5,200 nt of DNA from Sedimentisphaerales bacterium (GCA_016932145.1 JAFGDI010000323.1:1-5200); one strand, 5' to 3'. Numbered from the stretch's first letter, positions 1 through 5,200 are shown. Numbers and translations are program-made. The notes: generated from the letters alone by a model not told the origin.

Positions 1-981
1 CGAACCATATCTGTGCTGCTCAAATATATCTTTTATCGTATTTCTGGTCAGATTATCACCGCTGACCAATAACACCTGTTTGCGGTCGCGGGCTGCTTCC
101 TGCCTCAACTCATGACCAATTATAGCTGCTTCCAGCACATCTTCCAGATAGCCTTCAACAGAATCTCTGGTCATACATTCATCTATACCGGCCCGATTAA
201 GACTGCGACGGTCACTTTCATTATCAACAATAGCGATCGTAGCCAGCGATTCCGGACGATAGCGGAACCCCTTGACAAAGTCTTCATCATATTTCATTTT
301 GGAGCCATTGCACAGGATAGCCAATTGAGCCTGAGTCTTACTGGCACTGGCTAATGCCTGATGAACACTGAAACTCTTTCTGACATTATAGCCAGATTTT
401 CTGAGCTTATCATATATCAACTGATCGGTATCACTGAAATGGTCGCCAACGACTAATACCAGCACCCTCTGGTGTTTCTGGATTTTCTCGCGTATCTGCG
501 ATACCTTATGGTCCTTAACAATTATTTTATTAGCCGACTTATAGTCGATGGCCTTGCAGCCGATCTCTGTATGCAGCGAATCATCATGCTTGCAATGCTT
601 GTCCTTGACCCGGACAACTTCCAGGACAACCTCTTTGTTTTTGCCAACCGGGGTAACAAAATCTACCTTAATAAGACGGGACGGGACAAACCGCCCCTCA
701 ATTACCAGACATAAACCGGAACGGGAAACATCTTTAAGCTCAGCACTGAATACCGTCTTTTCATTTGGCCTTACCCCCGTCAGGCGAGTAACAACAGCAG
801 AAGAGTCGTAGGGTATGCGATTTTCATTGCGCATATTTCGAGCTTCCAGGGCACCTGTCTCGATATTAACCATTTGCATAAGAGAATTGGCGCTGTCCAT
901 CATCTTGCGTAACTCAGACATCTCATCCTGGTCGCAAGTTTCCAGCAACTTCAATATCTCATCAATTTTTTTGATCGGCAT
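1..981 (-). CDS. PilZ domain protein with tandem degenerate receiver domains (3' end outside window)
   Basis: This is an open frame of 327 codons from ATG at 981-979 to the window edge, with no stop, so the C terminus is missing. An AGGAG ribosome-binding site at 993-989 lies 7 bases before the ATG. Residues about 1-45 are a charged, mostly helical lead-in. Residues about 50-155 look like PilZ, the c-di-GMP-binding domain: the RxxxR motif is R51-R55 and DxSxxG is D84, S86, G89. Residues about 171-290 have the beta-alpha pattern of a response-regulator receiver, but the phosphoacceptor Asp position reads Cys (C224) and the lysine position of the usual 'DDYLTKPF' stretch reads Arg (R272). A second similar fold begins at residue 301 (VLLVSGD) and is cut by the edge. 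By family it should be a cytoplasmic c-di-GMP effector. The process it controls is unknown, and the receivers probably act as unphosphorylated interaction domains. PilZ assignment is fairly firm, the receivers less so. Confidence 0.8.
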   Translation of the reverse strand, partial: MPIKKIDEILKLLETCDQDEMSELRKMMDSANSLMQMVNIETGALEARNMRNENRIPYDSSAVVTRLTGVRPNEKTVFSAELKDVSRSGLCLVIEGRFVPSRLIKVDFVTPVGKNKEVVLEVVRVKDKHCKHDDSLHTEIGCKAIDYKSANKIIVKDHKVSQIREKIQKHQRVLVLVVGDHFSDTDQLIYDKLRKSGYNVRKSFSVHQALASASKTQAQLAILCNGSKMKYDEDFVKGFRYRPESLATIAIVDNESDRRSLNRAGIDECMTRDSVEGYLEDVLEAAIIGHELRQEAARDRKQVLLVSGDNLTRNTIKDIFEQHRYGS

Positions 982-992
982 AGCTCTTCTCC

Positions 993-1003
993 TGACCTGG
1001 TCA
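993..1003. promoter_or_regulatory. Short palindrome TGACC-T-GGTCA in PilZ gene leader
   Basis: This is a perfect 5-bp inverted repeat around one central base, touching the ribosome-binding site (989-993) of the PilZ gene. A close relative, TGACCGGTCA, sits in the putative arfB promoter at 1904-1913. It could be a regulator half-site pair or a small RNA hairpin that masks the ribosome-binding site. An 11-base palindrome can also occur by chance, so the role is only a guess. Confidence 0.2.
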
Positions 1004-1270
1004 AACAGTCAGTACACAATACTCTCTTTTTCTTGCCCGGTATTACACCTGGCAAAAACCTCTACTTCGTCCTCCGCTCTATTTTTCGTCAGATAAACAG
1101 GGCAACTGAACTTATTAATTCTTATATTTATATTTTTTTTGCGCTTTCCCAGACCAGAAAAACTACCCAAACGCTACAATCGTTACAAAGTCCCATAATC
1201 TCAGGGAAAACTGACTGTCCTATGCAGGCCTGCCTGGTCCGATAAACCTGAACCAGAGAATCAGGGCCTA

Positions 1271-1296
1271 TAATAATATTGTTTCCAATATTATTA
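1271..1296. repeat. Perfect AT-rich inverted repeat, 10-bp arms
   Basis: Arms TAATAATATT (1271-1280) and AATATTATTA (1287-1296) are exact reverse complements around the 6-base centre gtttcc. It lies about 35 bases upstream of the hisI -35 box. No U-tract follows on either strand, so it does not look like a terminator. A binding site for a dimeric regulator is the simplest idea. The structure is certain, the function unknown. Confidence 0.6.
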
Positions 1297-1329
1297 GCGG
1301 GCAGATTTTCTGGGCCTGCCAGTTGCCAC

Positions 1330-1358
1330 TTTACAGTTATAGCGTTTTTTGCTATAAT
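1330..1358 (+). promoter_or_regulatory. Sigma-70-type promoter of hisI
   Basis: A -35 box TTTACA (1330-1335, five of six consensus bases) and a -10 box TATAAT (1353-1358, perfect) are separated by exactly 17 bases. Transcription would start near 1365, giving a leader of about 41 bases before the hisI ATG. An inverted repeat overlaps the spacer and the -10 box (1337-1357), which suggests the promoter can be repressed. Confidence 0.75.
1337..1357. promoter_or_regulatory. Palindrome over the hisI promoter, candidate operator
   Basis: TTATAGC (1337-1343) and GCTATAA (1351-1357) are perfect inverted repeats around the 7-base centre gtttttt. The right arm covers five bases of the -10 box and the left arm begins two bases after the -35 box. 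It lies upstream of the expected transcription start, so it would act as DNA and not as an RNA hairpin. A repressor bound here would block RNA polymerase. No regulator gene for it is visible in the window. Confidence 0.4.
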
Positions 1359-1405
1359 TCACCGCTTGGAAAAAATGCGATAAAAGCCAACAACAGGAGA
1401 ACCAA

Positions 1406-1822
1406 ATGAGCGCATCAAAAGAAATAGAAGTCGGGCTGAAATTCACCCCAAAATTTGACAGTAACGGTTTAATACCGGCAATAGCACAGGATGCCGCCAC
1501 CGGTCAGGTACTTATGGTAGCATACATGAACGATGAGGCTCTGGCTGAAACGATCAAGACTGGCCGGGGCGTTTATTATAGTCGCAGCCGGAACAAGCTC
1601 TGGCGCAAAGGCGAAGAGTCGGGTAATGTACAGATTGTAAAAGAGATTTTGGTTGATTGCGATCAGGACTGCCTGATCCTGAAGGTACAGGTCAATAATG
1701 GTCAGTGCCATGTAGGCTATATGTCATGTTTCTACCGTTCATTAAAGACCGGAACCAGCGACGAGCTGCAATTTAATGCCGAAACAGTATATGACCCGGC
1801 TGAAGCATACAAGAAAAAATAA
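1406..1822 (+). CDS. hisI: Phosphoribosyl-AMP cyclohydrolase HisI
   Basis: HisI opens the adenine ring of phosphoribosyl-AMP to give ProFAR, the third step of histidine synthesis, in the cytoplasm. The 138-residue protein is a stand-alone HisI without the HisE pyrophosphohydrolase domain that is fused in enteric bacteria. Family landmarks are clear: GLIPAIAQD (21-29), VLMVAYMN (35-42), YYSRSRNKLWRKGEESG (57-73), the acidic metal site DCDQD (84-88) and NGQCHVGYMSCFYR (98-111). D84, D86 and D88 are the expected magnesium ligands, and C85, C101 and C108 the expected zinc ligands. C89 is an additional cysteine. The ATG has AGGAGA at 1395-1400, 5 bases upstream. Promoter and terminator bracket this gene alone, so it appears monocistronic and away from other his genes. 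No truncation is seen. Confidence 0.97.
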   Translation: MSASKEIEVGLKFTPKFDSNGLIPAIAQDAATGQVLMVAYMNDEALAETIKTGRGVYYSRSRNKLWRKGEESGNVQIVKEILVDCDQDCLILKVQVNNGQCHVGYMSCFYRSLKTGTSDELQFNAETVYDPAEAYKKK

Positions 1823-1861
1823 GTTTGCCACAACTGCTTTGAAACTGAAGTTAAAGAAATT

Positions 1862-1894
1862 AAAAGGCCATGGTTAATACTATGGCCTTTTTTT
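1862..1894 (+). terminator. Intrinsic terminator after hisI
   Basis: AAAAGGCCAT (1862-1871) pairs with ATGGCCTTTT (1882-1891). The stem can extend inward by a G-T wobble and two more pairs to a loop taat (1875-1878). The 3' arm runs into T7 (1888-1894). It starts 40 bases after the hisI stop and ends one base before the putative arfB -35 box, so it separates the two transcripts. Confidence 0.9.
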
Positions 1895-1924
1895 ATAACA
1901 TTGTGACCGGTCAATAGTTATAAT
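1895..1924 (+). promoter_or_regulatory. Putative arfB promoter with internal palindrome
   Basis: A perfect -10 box TATAAT (1919-1924) is preceded, with an 18-base spacer, by a moderate -35 box ATAACA (1895-1900, four of six consensus bases). The spacer contains the perfect palindrome TGACCGGTCA (1904-1913), a possible operator. Transcription would be expected to begin around 1931-1932, at or beside the arfB ATG. No other promoter is evident between the hisI terminator and arfB. Confidence 0.5.
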
Positions 1925-1931
1925 ATTGAAT

Positions 1932-2354
1932 ATGCTGATTATAAACGACAAGATCATAATAGACAGGACCTGGCTATCGTTTACTACGGCGCGTAGTAGC
2001 GGGCCGGGAGGGCAAAATGTCAATAAGGTCAACTCGATGGTGCAATTACGGTTTGACCTTGCGGCCTGCCCTACACTTACACAAACGGCCAAAGCCAGAC
2101 TGAGAAAGCTGGCCGCCCCATATCTGCTGGACAATGGCCAGATATTAATAAGTTCACAGGAAACGCGCAGTCAGCATGAAAATCGGGAACTTTGCCTGAA
2201 TAAATTGGCTGAACTGATAAAAAAAGCCCTTATTCGCCCGAAAGTACGCAAGGCAACCCGTCCAACTCTCTCATCTCAGAAGAAAAGACTGGAATCGAAA
2301 GCCAAAAGATCAGCAACCAAAGCCGGTCGCCAGAACAAACCAGCCCTGGAATAA
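1932..2354 (+). CDS. arfB: Peptidyl-tRNA hydrolase / ribosome rescue factor ArfB (YaeJ)
   Basis: ArfB enters ribosomes stalled on mRNA lacking a stop codon and hydrolyses the peptidyl-tRNA. It is a small relative of class I release factors. The catalytic GGQ motif is at residues 26-28 within SSGPGGQNVNKV, followed by the family pattern QLRFDL (39-44) and QETRSQ-x-x-NRE (76-86). The tail from about residue 101 is strongly basic (many K/R, with KATRPTLSSQKKRLESKAKRS), as expected for the part that lies in the empty mRNA channel. From the ATG at 1932 the protein is 140 residues with GGQ at 26-28, the same as I recall for E. coli YaeJ, which favours this start over an in-frame TTG at 1926. No Shine-Dalgarno sequence precedes either start, consistent with a leaderless message. 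The gene appears to be transcribed on its own. The alternative name is RF-1 domain protein. Confidence 0.93.
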   Translation: MLIINDKIIIDRTWLSFTTARSSGPGGQNVNKVNSMVQLRFDLAACPTLTQTAKARLRKLAAPYLLDNGQILISSQETRSQHENRELCLNKLAELIKKALIRPKVRKATRPTLSSQKKRLESKAKRSATKAGRQNKPALE

Positions 2355-2483
2355 GAAACAGCGGTAATGCCAGACTGACCTTGTCTGACAGAGACCAACG
2401 GGGTCACCCAGAGCTAAAGCCCACTTTACTCGACGACCAGGAATAATATCGCACATCAGGACCTGAGTTTCAATTGATATCAC

Positions 2484-2512
2484 TTTACATTATCAAATAC
2501 AACGGTTATTAT
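2484..2512 (+). promoter_or_regulatory. Sigma-70-type promoter of the pdxA operon
   Basis: The -35 box TTTACA (2484-2489) and -10 box TATTAT (2507-2512) each match five of six consensus bases and are 17 bases apart. Transcription would start near 2519, giving a leader of about 25 bases. The rest of the 190-base gap after arfB has small potential stems (for example cagac/gtctg at 2371-2387) but no U-tract, so I see no intrinsic terminator for arfB. Confidence 0.65.
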
Positions 2513-2530
2513 TCATAACTGGTTCAAATC

Positions 2531-2536
2531 AAGGAG
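2531..2536 (+). promoter_or_regulatory. Ribosome-binding site supporting the pdxA TTG start
   Basis: AAGGAG lies 8 bases before the TTG at 2545-2547. The first in-frame ATG is codon 14, inside the conserved GITMGDPAGIGPE segment, too late to be the start. The ribosome-binding site and the conserved N terminus together fix TTG as the initiation codon. Confidence 0.8.
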
Positions 2537-2544
2537 TTTAGTTT

Positions 2545-3564
2545 TTGAATAAGACAACCAACAAACCAGTGATCGGCATAACAATGGGCGATCCGGCGGG
2601 TATCGGGCCTGAGATAATCATCAAGGCCCTGAGCGATCACAGCCTGCGGACTTCGGCCCACTTTGTGATCTTTGGCCTGAGCGAAGTAATGGCCTATGCA
2701 GCCGACCAGTTGGAAGCAGAGCCTTATTGGGGTCGTATCCAACATGAAAACATTTCCAATAACATTTTAACTGATGTCGTTCTGGCAGACTATGACGAGA
2801 TCGACTTTTCGGTCAAAAGTAAAAGACAGCCGGGCAAAAATGCTGGGGCTGCCTCTTTCAAATTCGTTGACGATGCCATAGCCCTGGCCCGTCGCGGACT
2901 ACTAGATGCCATAGTAACAGCCCCCATCTGTAAGGAATCATGGGTAAAAGCTGGTATCAAGAATTTTCCCGGGCATACCGAACTGCTGGCAGACCGCTGC
3001 TATGCCCGCCGCTATGCCATGATGTTTGCTGGCGGCCCGTTTCGGGTAACTCTGGCAACCATACATGAAAGCCTGTTTGCTATTCGCAATAGTCTGAACA
3101 TAGGCAAGATATTTGACCCGATCGACCTGACCCATAAAGCCCTGCGCGATTACTTTGGCATATCTCGGCCAAAGATCGCTGTTGCCGGGCTTAACCCTCA
3201 TGCCGGCGAAAATGGTTTGTTTGGCGACGAGGAGCAGCGTATAATAGAACCGGCGATCGTCATGGCCTGCGACAGGGGCATGGATGTTGTCGGCCCCTAC
3301 CCGGCGGATACCCTGTTCCATAGTGCCCTGAGCGGTAAATACGATGCGATTATTGCTATGTATCACGATCAGGGTCTCATTCCGGTAAAATTAATGGCAT
3401 TCGACAAAGCGGTCAATGTAACCCTGGGGCTTGACATCATAAGGACATCGCCGGACCACGGTGTGGCCTTTGATATTGCCGGTAAAAACCTGGCCCGCCC
3501 CGACAGCATAACCGAAGCGATCAAACTGGCAATACACATGGCCAGATGCAAAAGCGCATTATAA
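2545..3564 (+). CDS. pdxA: 4-hydroxythreonine-4-phosphate dehydrogenase PdxA
   Basis: PdxA oxidises 4-phosphohydroxy-L-threonine with NAD(P), and the product is condensed by PdxJ to pyridoxine 5'-phosphate in the DXP-dependent vitamin B6 pathway. It is cytoplasmic and usually dimeric. The 339 residues match the family length (329 in E. coli). Conserved blocks include GITMGDPAGIGPE (11-23), FPGHTE (141-146), LNPHAGE (216-222), YPADTLF (252-258), YHDQGLIPVK (273-282) and RTSPDHGVAFDIAGK (300-314). The metal ligands H174, H219 and H274 fall exactly 8 positions after E. coli H166, H211 and H266, and K282 matches K274. The start is TTG. The paralogue PdxA2 (4-phospho-D-threonate dehydrogenase) is similar, but no DUF1537 kinase partner is present, so PdxA proper is preferred. 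The gene has its own promoter and leads into the radical SAM gene. Confidence 0.95.
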   Translation: MNKTTNKPVIGITMGDPAGIGPEIIIKALSDHSLRTSAHFVIFGLSEVMAYAADQLEAEPYWGRIQHENISNNILTDVVLADYDEIDFSVKSKRQPGKNAGAASFKFVDDAIALARRGLLDAIVTAPICKESWVKAGIKNFPGHTELLADRCYARRYAMMFAGGPFRVTLATIHESLFAIRNSLNIGKIFDPIDLTHKALRDYFGISRPKIAVAGLNPHAGENGLFGDEEQRIIEPAIVMACDRGMDVVGPYPADTLFHSALSGKYDAIIAMYHDQGLIPVKLMAFDKAVNVTLGLDIIRTSPDHGVAFDIAGKNLARPDSITEAIKLAIHMARCKSAL

Positions 3565-3579
3565 TGCGTCTCTATAAAC

Positions 3580-3584
3580 AAGGT
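3580..3584 (+). promoter_or_regulatory. Ribosome-binding site deciding the radical SAM gene start
   Basis: AAGGT lies 6-7 bases before the ATG at 3591. Two upstream in-frame ATGs exist: 3564-3566, overlapping the pdxA stop as TAATG, and 3546-3548, inside pdxA. Neither has a purine-rich ribosome-binding site, and the residues they would add do not look like part of the cobalamin-binding fold. The TAATG overlap leaves open a start by translational coupling at 3564. Confidence 0.5.
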
Positions 3585-3590
3585 ATAATC

Positions 3591-5042
3591 ATGAGCCAAC
3601 AATATGATATAGTTCTTATCTTCCCGCCGATCCGCACCTGGGACCGGCCACGCAACTTTCCCAGCGGTACAGGTATTGTTGCAGCAGTACTGCGTAATGC
3701 CGGTTATCGGGTGAAAGTGATCGATGTAAATGGTCTGCGTATCAGCCCGGAAGAGGTAGTGGCGCGTGCTGCTGCCTGTCAGCCGAAGATAGTCGGCATA
3801 GGCGGCCTGATAACCACCTATGGCTGGATCAAAAACATTACGCCTATGTTGCGACAGGCAATGCCCGACATAAAGATCATGCTCGGCGGCTCAGTGGGCA
3901 CCAGCATAATAGAAACCGCTCTGGCTAATCTTAATGTAGATGTAATAACCATAGCAGAAGCAGATGACACAGTTTTGGAACTTGTGCCGGCTTTATTGCA
4001 GGGCGAGTCGCTGGCAGATATTGCCGGCCTGGCCTATTTGCAAGATGGTCAGGTTGTCCGCACTGCTGAACGGCCCATGATCCAGGACCTCAACCGCCTG
4101 CCCCTGCCGGCCTGGGACATGTTCCCGATGGAGACCTATCTGGCCAACCCGATAGTCGGTGTAGGTAAAGATGTTGACATAATCAGCTCGCGCGGCTGCC
4201 CCTTCCCCTGCCGCTATTGTTATCGTATCTTTGGCCGGAAATATCGCACACGATCAGCCGAACATGTGGTAAGCGAAGTTGAGGCATTGAAAAAGAACTA
4301 CGATGTCGATTTCATCAGTTTTCAGGACGATTGTTTTGTAGTAGATAAAAAGCGAGTCTATGCTATTTGCGACCTGCTTGATGCCAAAGGCCTGAGCCAG
4401 ACCTTACGCTGGAGCTGCACCGGCAGGGTTACAGTTTGCGACCTTGATATGATGAAGAGAATGCGAGCCTCTGGCTGCGTTTCGATAAGCTACGGCATAG
4501 AAAGCGGTTCAGAAACCATATTGCGGGCCATGGGTAAAAATGCAACTCTGGACCAGGCGGCCAATGCCATTCAAAACGCTCGCGATGCCGGTGTTCGTAC
4601 GCCGGTGTCATTCATGATCGGTTATCCGGGCGAGACACGCGAGACAGTTATGGAAACAGTTACATTCTGCAAACGCATGAATATACCTCTGGGTGCTTTG
4701 ATGTTCACCTGCCCATACCCAGGCACTCCGCTCTATGAAGAAGTTCGCTACACCGAACAGTTCAAGAGCCAGTTCGCCACAGAAGAAGAGTTTGTATTGA
4801 AACTGGGTGATGCCCTTGACTTTGTAGTCAATATGACCGAGTTGAGCAAAGAAGAGCTTTTCGCCATTCGCGACGAAGCCCTGGCCATAGCTCGTAAGAA
4901 TTATATAGCTCCAACAGAAGAAGAAGTAGAAGCTCAGGAACGCGCGCTTTATGGCGAAATATTATACGCCAAAGCCCGCCAGCAAATGCAGACCCCCGAA
5001 ATGCAAGCCCACCGCAAACGCCACGGCTTCAATGAAAAATAA
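3591..5042 (+). CDS. B12-binding-domain radical SAM protein, substrate unknown
   Basis: The 483-residue protein has the two-domain layout of cobalamin-type (class B-like) radical SAM enzymes such as BchE and the hopanoid methylases. Residues about 5-140 form a Rossmann-like cobalamin-binding domain: IFPPIR, then SGTGIVAAVLRNAGYRVKVID (25-45), GIGG (69-72), MLGGSVGTS (97-105) and the AEADDTVLELV segment that matches the usual GEGE position. The His of the DxHxxG cobalamin motif is not seen, as in many class B members. The radical SAM core spans about 193-430, with 4Fe-4S ligands C203, C207 and C210 (CPFPCRYC), FISFQDDCF (241-249), YGIESGSETI (301-310) and GYPGET (344-349). The C terminus (about 440-483) is a charged helix with no added domain. 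The gene begins 26 bases after the pdxA stop, so it is probably co-transcribed. The reaction (methylation, cyclisation or other) cannot be told from sequence. The oxygen-sensitive cluster suits anaerobic growth. Confidence 0.9.
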   Translation: MSQQYDIVLIFPPIRTWDRPRNFPSGTGIVAAVLRNAGYRVKVIDVNGLRISPEEVVARAAACQPKIVGIGGLITTYGWIKNITPMLRQAMPDIKIMLGGSVGTSIIETALANLNVDVITIAEADDTVLELVPALLQGESLADIAGLAYLQDGQVVRTAERPMIQDLNRLPLPAWDMFPMETYLANPIVGVGKDVDIISSRGCPFPCRYCYRIFGRKYRTRSAEHVVSEVEALKKNYDVDFISFQDDCFVVDKKRVYAICDLLDAKGLSQTLRWSCTGRVTVCDLDMMKRMRASGCVSISYGIESGSETILRAMGKNATLDQAANAIQNARDAGVRTPVSFMIGYPGETRETVMETVTFCKRMNIPLGALMFTCPYPGTPLYEEVRYTEQFKSQFATEEEFVLKLGDALDFVVNMTELSKEELFAIRDEALAIARKNYIAPTEEEVEAQERALYGEILYAKARQQMQTPEMQAHRKRHGFNEK

Positions 5043-5147
5043 ACGGAAATACCAATAAGGACATAAATACTTTTTTCAGTAAAGAATGCAAAAGAAATAA
5101 CTGAACCAGAAAAGACAGATAATCAACTAAGGTGAAATTAATTCGTA

Positions 5148-5165
5148 ACCGTTCACGGTGTTTTA
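5148..5165 (+). terminator. Weak possible terminator after the radical SAM gene
   Basis: ACCG (5148-5151) pairs with CGGT (5156-5159) around a ttca loop, followed by gtttta. The stem has only four pairs and the T-run only four bases, so termination would be weak. It lies over 100 bases after the stop codon and is the only terminator-like structure on the plus strand in this gap. Confidence 0.2.
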
Positions 5166-5166
5166 G

Positions 5167-5189
5167 GTAGCTCGAGCGTCTCGCTTGAG
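5167..5189 (+). repeat. REP-like GTAG-headed imperfect hairpin
   Basis: The tetranucleotide GTAG (5167-5170) sits directly at the foot of an imperfect palindrome: CTCGAGCG (5171-5178) pairs with CGCTTGAG (5182-5189) around the loop TCT, with a single G-T wobble. A GTAG or GGAG head on an imperfect hairpin is the signature of REP elements mobilised by RAYT (Y1-type) transposases. It lies between genes, as REPs do, and has no following T-tract, so a terminator is less likely. Only one copy is visible, so repeat status is inferred from shape alone. Confidence 0.45.
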
Positions 5190-5200
5190 ATTAATAATGC

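Larger units (their letters stand above)
982..1405. other. Divergent intergenic region, no gene supported
   Basis: These 424 bases separate the minus-strand PilZ gene from hisI. The left half is rich in pyrimidine and A/T runs, including T8 around 1133-1140, and the plus-strand frames across it show no ribosome-binding site or recognisable protein. The right half holds the AT-rich palindrome and the hisI promoter listed separately. A short palindrome, gcaggcctgc, lies at 1224-1233, and the 8-mer ggcctgcc occurs twice (1227-1234 and 1313-1320). I could not find a convincing promoter for the PilZ gene, although one must lie here or further upstream. Confidence 0.6.
5043..5200. other. Non-coding tail of window
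   Basis: After the radical SAM stop codon the sequence is A-rich to about 5140, then carries the two small hairpins listed separately. I see no start codon with a ribosome-binding site and no RNA gene. Whatever gene follows begins beyond the window. Confidence 0.6.

Noticed and set aside
112..1096. Several plus-strand open frames of 80-93 codons across 112-1096
   Set aside because: Those up to 981 lie antisense to the continuous PilZ-receiver frame, which has recognisable motifs and a ribosome-binding site. None of them has a recognisable protein pattern.
1033..1245. Plus-strand frame of 70 codons in the intergenic region
   Set aside because: It has no ribosome-binding site, a composition driven by T-rich DNA, and no recognisable motif.
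1294..1500. Minus-strand frame of 68 codons overlapping the hisI promoter and 5' end
   Set aside because: It runs antisense to hisI and over its promoter, with no ribosome-binding site. It is a shadow of the coding pattern.
2371..2395. Possible hairpin cagac/gtctg after arfB considered as a terminator
   Set aside because: It has only five base pairs and no T-tract follows, so it does not meet intrinsic terminator criteria.
2938..3366. Minus-strand frame of 142 codons inside pdxA
   Set aside because: It is fully antisense to pdxA, whose plus-strand frame carries all family motifs.
3584..3589. TATAAT directly before the radical SAM ATG considered as a promoter -10 box
   Set aside because: No acceptable -35 box lies 16-18 bases upstream, and transcription would begin inside the coding sequence.
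1..5200. CRISPR array, tRNA, rRNA, insertion sequence or phage genes
   Set aside because: I saw no regularly spaced direct repeats, cloverleaf, transposase motif or phage-like protein on either strand.

Overview
The window looks like ordinary bacterial chromosome, probably from an anaerobic or facultatively anaerobic Gram-negative lineage. That reading rests on a PilZ signalling protein, the Proteobacteria-style rescue factor ArfB, a stand-alone HisI and a cobalamin-binding-type radical SAM enzyme. Isoleucine is often encoded by ATA and one gene starts with TTG. I cannot name a genus, and no single marker here fixes the phylum.

Layout. (1) Bases 1-981, minus strand: the 5' 327 codons of a gene running off the left edge, encoding a PilZ domain followed by one complete and one cut-off degenerate receiver-like domain. 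(2) Bases 982-1405: a divergent intergenic region with no convincing gene. It holds a 26-bp AT-rich palindrome and a near-consensus sigma-70 promoter whose spacer and -10 box are covered by a second palindrome. (3) Bases 1406-1822: hisI as a one-gene unit, closed by a strong intrinsic terminator at 1862-1894. (4) Bases 1932-2354: arfB, whose likely promoter abuts that terminator and would start transcription at or next to the ATG, suggesting a leaderless mRNA. (5) Bases 2484-5042: a near-consensus promoter, then pdxA (TTG start, good ribosome-binding site) and, 26 bases after its stop, a B12-binding-domain radical SAM protein, probably in one operon. (6) Bases 5043-5200: no gene. It holds a GTAG-headed imperfect hairpin that resembles a REP element.

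The genes do not form one pathway. They cover c-di-GMP sensing (PilZ), the third step of histidine synthesis (HisI), rescue of stalled ribosomes (ArfB), pyridoxal phosphate synthesis (PdxA) and an unassigned radical reaction. I see no phage, transposase, CRISPR, tRNA or rRNA. I do not see a clear new multi-gene system. The points most worth following up are the pseudoreceiver-PilZ protein, the radical SAM enzyme coupled to pdxA, the palindromes placed inside two promoters, and the REP-like hairpin.
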